This document shows positions 5,641 through 9,173 of a stretch of 9,173 nucleotides of DNA, piece after piece; position 1 is the stretch's first letter; the number at the start of each line of letters is the position of its first letter. Location of the stretch: assembly GCA_905236835.1 (NCBI GenBank), contig CAJOQY010000062.1, forward strand, positions 1-9,173, in the 5' to 3' direction. Origin of the DNA: an uncultured Oscillibacter sp. (GTDB taxonomy: Bacteria; Bacillota; Clostridia; Oscillospirales; Oscillospiraceae). A model generated the notes under the pieces. That model had not been told where the DNA came from and did not search any database. It saw nothing but the letters and a program-made list of their open reading frames with translations. The position numbers were made by a program, and so were the translations under genes.

Positions 5641-7174
5641 TTTTATTAATTTTATCCCTGAGATTCCGTCTTTTATCCTCGAATAACAAATCATGATTAT
5701 ATTGAAAATACGCGTCACAGCCGTAGCGTTCCACAAACCACGCGGTATGATAGCCCGCCGTAATTTCCGTGATAAATAATACCAATTCCTGTCCCTCTCC
5801 CATTGCTTGCGCCAGAAAATCAAACGCGCGGTCAAATCCGGTCCGCGTCTCCGCCGCGAGCGTTTCTAACGCTTCCGTCTCACGCGAAAACCATTCCCGG
5901 ATTTTTATCATCACTGTTTCCGGATTCTTCTCCGTATTTTCTTCCGGGATTTCCCCCGGATTTCCCGATAATTCCCGGCGCAGATTCCGCGCGTAATTTT
6001 CTAAAATTTTAATCTCATTCTGTAATAAATCCCGCTGTTCGGTATCCAGATACCCCGCCGCCTTTAATTGTTCCAATTTTTCACGGCGTTCCCGCGCCAG
6101 ATTGTCCAACGCTTCCGGGGCGTCCTGTCTGTCTGACAGCGCGTCCCGGAATGTTTTCAGCGCGCCGTGCAGATTTGTTATCAACATATCCCGCCGCCAT
6201 GTCTCGCGCGCTGATTCCGATAAACGCGCATATAACAATCCCATGACGGCAAGTTTTTCATCGAACGGCGCGGCGTTCAGCGTCGACACCGCCAACGCTT
6301 CCCAGCGTCCCTGTAATATCTGATTAATTTGATAAATCTCCCGGTATTTATGATATAATTCCAGATAATTGGCGAAATCGCGGGAAATCTCCTGAAATTG
6401 AATATATTGCCCGATTGACTCCCGGCTGACCGGCAGATTTAAATTTTCACAGGTCTGAATCCATTCGCTCAAATCCTCCCAGCCCCGCGCCGTGACGAAT
6501 TTCGGACCGTCGACACTGGCCTCAATGCGGTAGAAATGATCTTTCCGGGCGTCCAGATAAGATAAAATCGCCCCGTGCAATCCCTTCCGGACGGCGTATT
6601 CTTTCCAGATGATATAATCCGCTTGAATATCCATCCGGCGCACGCGGTCCAGCGTGACTATATCAAAATCCCGGACAGATCGGTTATATTCCGGCGGATT
6701 GCCCGCCGTGACAATCATCCAGCCTTCCGGAAGTTTCTGATTCCCAAATGTCTTATATTGCAAAAATTGCAGCATCATAGGGGCCAGCGTCTCCGAAACG
6801 CAGTTGATCTCATCTAAAAATAAAATGCCCTCTTTTAATCCCGTTTCGCGCGTGAGATGATACACGGCGTTTAATATTTCGCTCATCGTGTACGCCGTGA
6901 CGGAATATTCCTGATTTTCATAAATTTCTTTTTGAATAAACGGCAGTCCCATCGCGCTCTGTCTTGTGTGATGCGTAATCGTATAAGCCACCAGTCCGAC
7001 GCCGGCCTCCCGCGCGATTTGTTCCATGATCTGCGTTTTGCCAATTCCCGGCGGGCCGATCAGCAAAACCGGCCTTTGTCTGATATACGGAATCCGATAA
7101 TTGCCGAGCGCGTCTTTGGCGAGATACGCTCTCAGCGTATTGAAAATCTCCTCTTTGGCCTGTTTGATATTCAT
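5612..7174 (-). CDS. MoxR-like AAA+ ATPase, partner of the upstream VWA protein
   Basis: A 520-residue protein with an N-terminal AAA+ domain: Walker A GPPGIGKT (40-47), Walker B ILFLDE (117-122), sensor-1 region TAGNPPEYN (156-164), and Arg-rich TLDRVRR (174-180), which may supply the arginine finger. The GNPPEYN element is common in MoxR-type ATPases. From about residue 250 a long helical extension follows, including a predicted coiled coil (about 356-402), then a polar Pro/Glu/Asn linker (about 403-419) and a C-terminal helical part. MoxR ATPases work with VWA proteins as chaperone-like machines that mature or remodel protein complexes; the target here is unknown. It begins 50 bp after the VWA stop on the same strand. 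GGGAG at 7187-7191 is 12 bp from the ATG, a rather long spacing. Its 3' end overlaps the convergent zinc-ribbon gene by 29 bp. Confidence 0.87.
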   Translation of the reverse strand: MNIKQAKEEIFNTLRAYLAKDALGNYRIPYIRQRPVLLIGPPGIGKTQIMEQIAREAGVGLVAYTITHHTRQSAMGLPFIQKEIYENQEYSVTAYTMSEILNAVYHLTRETGLKEGILFLDEINCVSETLAPMMLQFLQYKTFGNQKLPEGWMIVTAGNPPEYNRSVRDFDIVTLDRVRRMDIQADYIIWKEYAVRKGLHGAILSYLDARKDHFYRIEASVDGPKFVTARGWEDLSEWIQTCENLNLPVSRESIGQYIQFQEISRDFANYLELYHKYREIYQINQILQGRWEALAVSTLNAAPFDEKLAVMGLLYARLSESARETWRRDMLITNLHGALKTFRDALSDRQDAPEALDNLARERREKLEQLKAAGYLDTEQRDLLQNEIKILENYARNLRRELSGNPGEIPEENTEKNPETVMIKIREWFSRETEALETLAAETRTGFDRAFDFLAQAMGEGQELVLFITEITAGYHTAWFVERYGCDAYFQYNHDLLFEDKRRNLRDKINKIMNAAQSPE

Positions 7175-7224
7175 AAAATCCGCGTTCTCCCGTTTTGATA
7201 TTTTTTAATTTTAATTTTTTAATA

Positions 7225-8607
7225 TTATAATTCCGGCATTTCGTTTAAATTATCTAATAATAAAAATTCCTCCGGCATGATATTTCTATCCGCGTCACGG
7301 ATTTTCCGCGCCGTCCGTTCCAAACCCGGCAATTCCAATATCAGCCGGATTGCCCACGGCGGCATGGAAATTGATATGGGCGGCTCTTCGGTCAGAATAA
7401 ACGCGGTCTGATACGGCGGACGCCGTTCCGGATAAATCCCCATGCCGTCTGTAAAATAAAGCAATCCGCGCGGATTGGCGATTTCGCCCGCTTGCCGCAA
7501 TTGATTGATATAATCAAACACGGGCCGGAAATCCGTCGCGCTTCCGCCGGTTAATTTGAAATTTTCCATTAAAATTTTTAATTCATCCGGATCATGAATT
7601 ATATTATCCGAACGGATTTGATCGTCACACTGTATAATCCGGATATTGACTTTTCGGGTGAAAATATTACTTGTCCGCAAGATCGCGTAGGTACAGGCCA
7701 GAAATAATTTTACCGTTTCGCCGGATGTGGACATAGAAGTATCAATAGCAATAATAAAATCATCAATACGTTTTTCTTCCCGTGTCTCGACGGGTTCTAT
7801 CAACGGCAAATTGCCGTATAATCTCAGGCCGTAAGAATAAAAGCCATAATCAAACGCGTCGGCGTCAAGGGATAATATCTCCCTTGGCGCGGCGAAACGG
7901 AGCAGGAAGTCATGATAATCCATATCATCCCGGACGGCGGCTTTCACCTGTTCGGATACCGCTTCCCCGCCGGTGGCCTGTCCCGCCCGGACGGTTTCAA
8001 TCCCAGTCAAAACGCGTTCCGCGCGTTCTTTCCAGTCCTGATCCTGTTTGTCCGCGCGCTGACGGTCCGGGTCCCATAAATCATGCTCGTCAACATGAAA
8101 TAAACGATTCAGCGCGCTGAATTCATATTCCGTCCGATTGGAACGCAGTAAAAGCCGGTAAATGCCCTCGGCGGTCAATACGCGCATATCACGGCGGCAC
8201 TCGTCATAAAACGCCTGTTTCGCCGGGATATATTTCCCGGCGAGACAGGGGTCTTTTAAACTGTCCAGCACGCTTTCGACAACCGCGTCGCACGCAATAT
8301 CCCATAACAACGCCTGTTTGCCGCGTTTTTTACGCAAATGCCGGAACATACAATGTAAAATCAAATGCAAATACGCGCGGTTTATTATCATATGCGAACG
8401 CGTAAAACGCTCTGACAGAAACGCGGGATTATAAAATATATTTTCACCGTCCGTGGCGATTGAGATTGTCCCGCCGCTTTGAAAGGGCATGGCGCACAAG
8501 GGCGCGTATAAATAATGAAACCGCATACATAATTCATTGCGGCTGTTGATTAAAATTTCCCGTCCGATTTGATTCAGATTATCCAATTCATCCCGCGTAT
8601 CTGACAT
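7225..8607 (-). CDS. VWA-like protein with degenerate metallopeptidase-like N-terminal domain (DUF2201-type)
   Basis: A 460-residue protein. The N-terminal part (about 15-280) resembles the putative metallopeptidase domain of DUF2201 proteins: INRAYLHLILHCMFRH gives H81-x3-H85 and H90, then WDIACD with D107. The Glu of a true HExxH is replaced by Leu82, so peptidase activity is doubtful; metal binding may remain. The C-terminal part (about 283-410) is a VWA-like domain with a complete MIDAS: D289-x-S291-x-S293, T358 in GGSATDF, and D387 in YFTDG. A Mg2+-dependent protein contact is expected. A charged segment (about 172-200) joins the halves. The AAA+ ATPase follows on the same strand; an AAA+/VWA pair normally acts as one unit. 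AGAGG (8615-8619) lies 7 bp from the ATG. No signal peptide or membrane segment is seen, so it is probably cytoplasmic. Confidence 0.85.
   Translation of the reverse strand: MSDTRDELDNLNQIGREILINSRNELCMRFHYLYAPLCAMPFQSGGTISIATDGENIFYNPAFLSERFTRSHMIINRAYLHLILHCMFRHLRKKRGKQALLWDIACDAVVESVLDSLKDPCLAGKYIPAKQAFYDECRRDMRVLTAEGIYRLLLRSNRTEYEFSALNRLFHVDEHDLWDPDRQRADKQDQDWKERAERVLTGIETVRAGQATGGEAVSEQVKAAVRDDMDYHDFLLRFAAPREILSLDADAFDYGFYSYGLRLYGNLPLIEPVETREEKRIDDFIIAIDTSMSTSGETVKLFLACTYAILRTSNIFTRKVNIRIIQCDDQIRSDNIIHDPDELKILMENFKLTGGSATDFRPVFDYINQLRQAGEIANPRGLLYFTDGMGIYPERRPPYQTAFILTEEPPISISMPPWAIRLILELPGLERTARKIRDADRNIMPEEFLLLDNLNEMPEL
7462..7477. repeat. Perfect 16-bp palindrome in the VWA gene
   Basis: CAATCCGCGCGGATTG reads the same on both strands. 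It lies a few codons downstream of the MIDAS Asp387 codon. It may be chance in a CGCG-rich genome. Confidence 0.7.
7862..7890. repeat. 11-bp inverted repeat in the VWA gene
   Basis: GCGTCAAGGGA (7862-7872) pairs with TCCCTTGGCGC (7880-7890) over eleven positions including one G-T wobble, with a 7-nt loop. It lies in the segment between the N-terminal and VWA domains. Confidence 0.75.
8214..8249. repeat. 15-bp inverted repeat (strong hairpin) in the VWA gene
   Basis: CCTGTTTCGCCGGGA (8214-8228) pairs with TCCCGGCGAGACAGG (8235-8249) over fifteen positions, one of them a G-T wobble, around a 6-nt loop. On the coding (minus) strand it spans the codons for PCLAGKYIPAKQ and is followed within two bases by four T, a weak terminator-like shape inside the gene. 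This is the strongest hairpin I found in the window. Confidence 0.85.
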
Positions 8608-8627
8608 AAAATATCCTCTTTTTCGCG

Positions 8628-8692
8628 ATATTTATAAATATATAAATATATATATAATTTATAAATAATAATATAATAATTTATAATATTAT
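8628..8692. other. 65-bp run of pure A/T between lrgB and the VWA gene
   Basis: No G or C occurs from 8628 to 8692, and TTTATAA-type words recur. It covers the lrgB stop codon and most of the gap before the VWA gene. No GC stem for an intrinsic terminator of lrgB is present. It probably holds the promoter of the VWA-AAA+ pair, perhaps with an UP element, but many -10-like words overlap and no single promoter can be chosen. Confidence 0.8.
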
Positions 8693-9173
8693 GAAAGTCC
8701 GGAGGCGAAAAGCGGGCATAATACGGCGGTAATCACACCGGCCACGGCAATGGCCAGACTGGAAACCGCGCCTTCCGTCTCTCCCAGTTCCAGAGCCTTT
8801 GTCGTGCCGATGGCGTGGGAACAGGAGCCAATCGCCGCGCCGCGCGCCACGCTGTCATGGACACGGAAAATCCGGCAGAATAACACGGCCAGAACATTGC
8901 CCGCGATTCCCGTCAGAACAATCAGGACGATGGCAAGCGACACATGGCCGCCGAGTTCGTTTGTCACGTCAATTCCAATCGCGGTCGTGACGGATTTCGG
9001 CAGGAACGCCACAGCGTATTCCGCCGGGATGTGAAATAATTTTGACAGCAGGAAACTCGCCGCCACGCCGGTCAGCGCGCCGGACGCGATGCCCGCGATA
9101 ATCGCCGGAAGTTTGTCTTTTAATTTGCCCCACGCCTCATAAAGCGGAATCGCCAGCGCGACGGTGGCGGGCA
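8689..9173 (-). CDS. lrgB: LrgB family membrane protein, 5' end beyond the window
   Basis: About 160 C-terminal residues of an LrgB/CidB-type protein are visible; the frame stays open to the right edge, so the N-terminus is missing (family length is about 230). The motifs PATVALAIPLYEAW, LPKSVTTAIGIDV, IAGNVLAVLFCRIF, SCSHAIGTTKALELGETEGAVSSLA and VAGVITAVLCPL match the family closely. It is a multi-pass inner membrane protein. LrgA/LrgB and CidA/CidB were described as holin/antiholin-like modulators of murein hydrolase activity; plant and bacterial relatives transport glycolate, pyruvate or related organic acids. If an lrgA is present it should lie just beyond the right edge. The GTG at 9066 is an internal Val codon, not a start. 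It may be cotranscribed with the VWA-AAA+ pair, since no terminator is seen between them. Confidence 0.92.
   Translation of the reverse strand, partial: PATVALAIPLYEAWGKLKDKLPAIIAGIASGALTGVAASFLLSKLFHIPAEYAVAFLPKSVTTAIGIDVTNELGGHVSLAIVLIVLTGIAGNVLAVLFCRIFRVHDSVARGAAIGSCSHAIGTTKALELGETEGAVSSLAIAVAGVITAVLCPLFASGLS

Noticed and set aside
8750..9034. 94-codon plus-strand open frame antisense to lrgB
   Set aside because: It is a shadow of the GC-rich lrgB coding sequence, with no ribosome site and a random-looking Arg/Ser/Thr-rich product.
8689..9066. GTG at 9066 as the start of a short LrgB protein
   Set aside because: The frame continues upstream to the window edge with typical LrgB sequence (PATVALAIPLYEAW), so the gene is simply cut by the window.
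1..9173. Defence island, prophage, transposon or CRISPR array
   Set aside because: There are no transposases, integrases, nucleases, phage structural genes, terminal repeats or spaced direct repeats. The MoxR/VWA pair alone is not enough to call a conflict system.

Overview
The window reads as chromosomal DNA from a low-to-mid GC Firmicute, most likely a member of the Clostridia. The reasons are purine-rich ribosome binding sites (AGGGGG types), a DUF3842 gene, an ECF transporter S component, a clostridial-type LysA (ELGRYM and GGLCENND motifs) and an LrgB-type protein. Coding DNA is rich in CGCG and CCGG words, while the gaps between genes are almost pure A/T. No tRNA, rRNA, transposase, phage gene, integrase or CRISPR array is visible, so this looks like ordinary core or semi-core chromosome.

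Left part, plus strand (1-2205): the 3' part of a DUF3842 gene, a strong intrinsic terminator, an ECF S component (membrane substrate-binding subunit, probably for a vitamin or related small molecule), and a two-domain protein that joins a conserved N-terminal domain of unknown function to a uridine-kinase-like P-loop domain. Middle-left, minus strand (4012-2210): lysA (diaminopimelate decarboxylase, last step of lysine synthesis) followed 30 bp later by a small P-loop kinase-like protein. This pair converges on the left block with only 4 bp between the stop codons.

A 252-bp divergent regulatory region (4013-4264) separates lysA from a plus-strand pair: a PilZ protein with both c-di-GMP-binding motifs, and, 5 bp after it, a cysteine-rich zinc-ribbon protein of unknown function. 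The last 29 bp of the zinc-ribbon gene overlap tail-to-tail with a minus-strand pair (8607-5612): a VWA-like protein with a zincin-like HxxxH motif that lacks the catalytic Glu, and a MoxR-like AAA+ ATPase. Such AAA+/VWA pairs are usually chaperone-like or complex-maturation machines. Upstream of them, across a 65-bp stretch containing only A and T, lies the 3' part of an lrgB gene that runs off the right edge.

Nothing here is a clearly new defence or mobile system. The best candidates for a second look are the AAA+/VWA pair with its degenerate metallopeptidase-like motif, the PilZ/zinc-ribbon pair, the kinase fusion protein, the hairpin in the lysA leader, and several unusually strong inverted repeats inside coding sequence.
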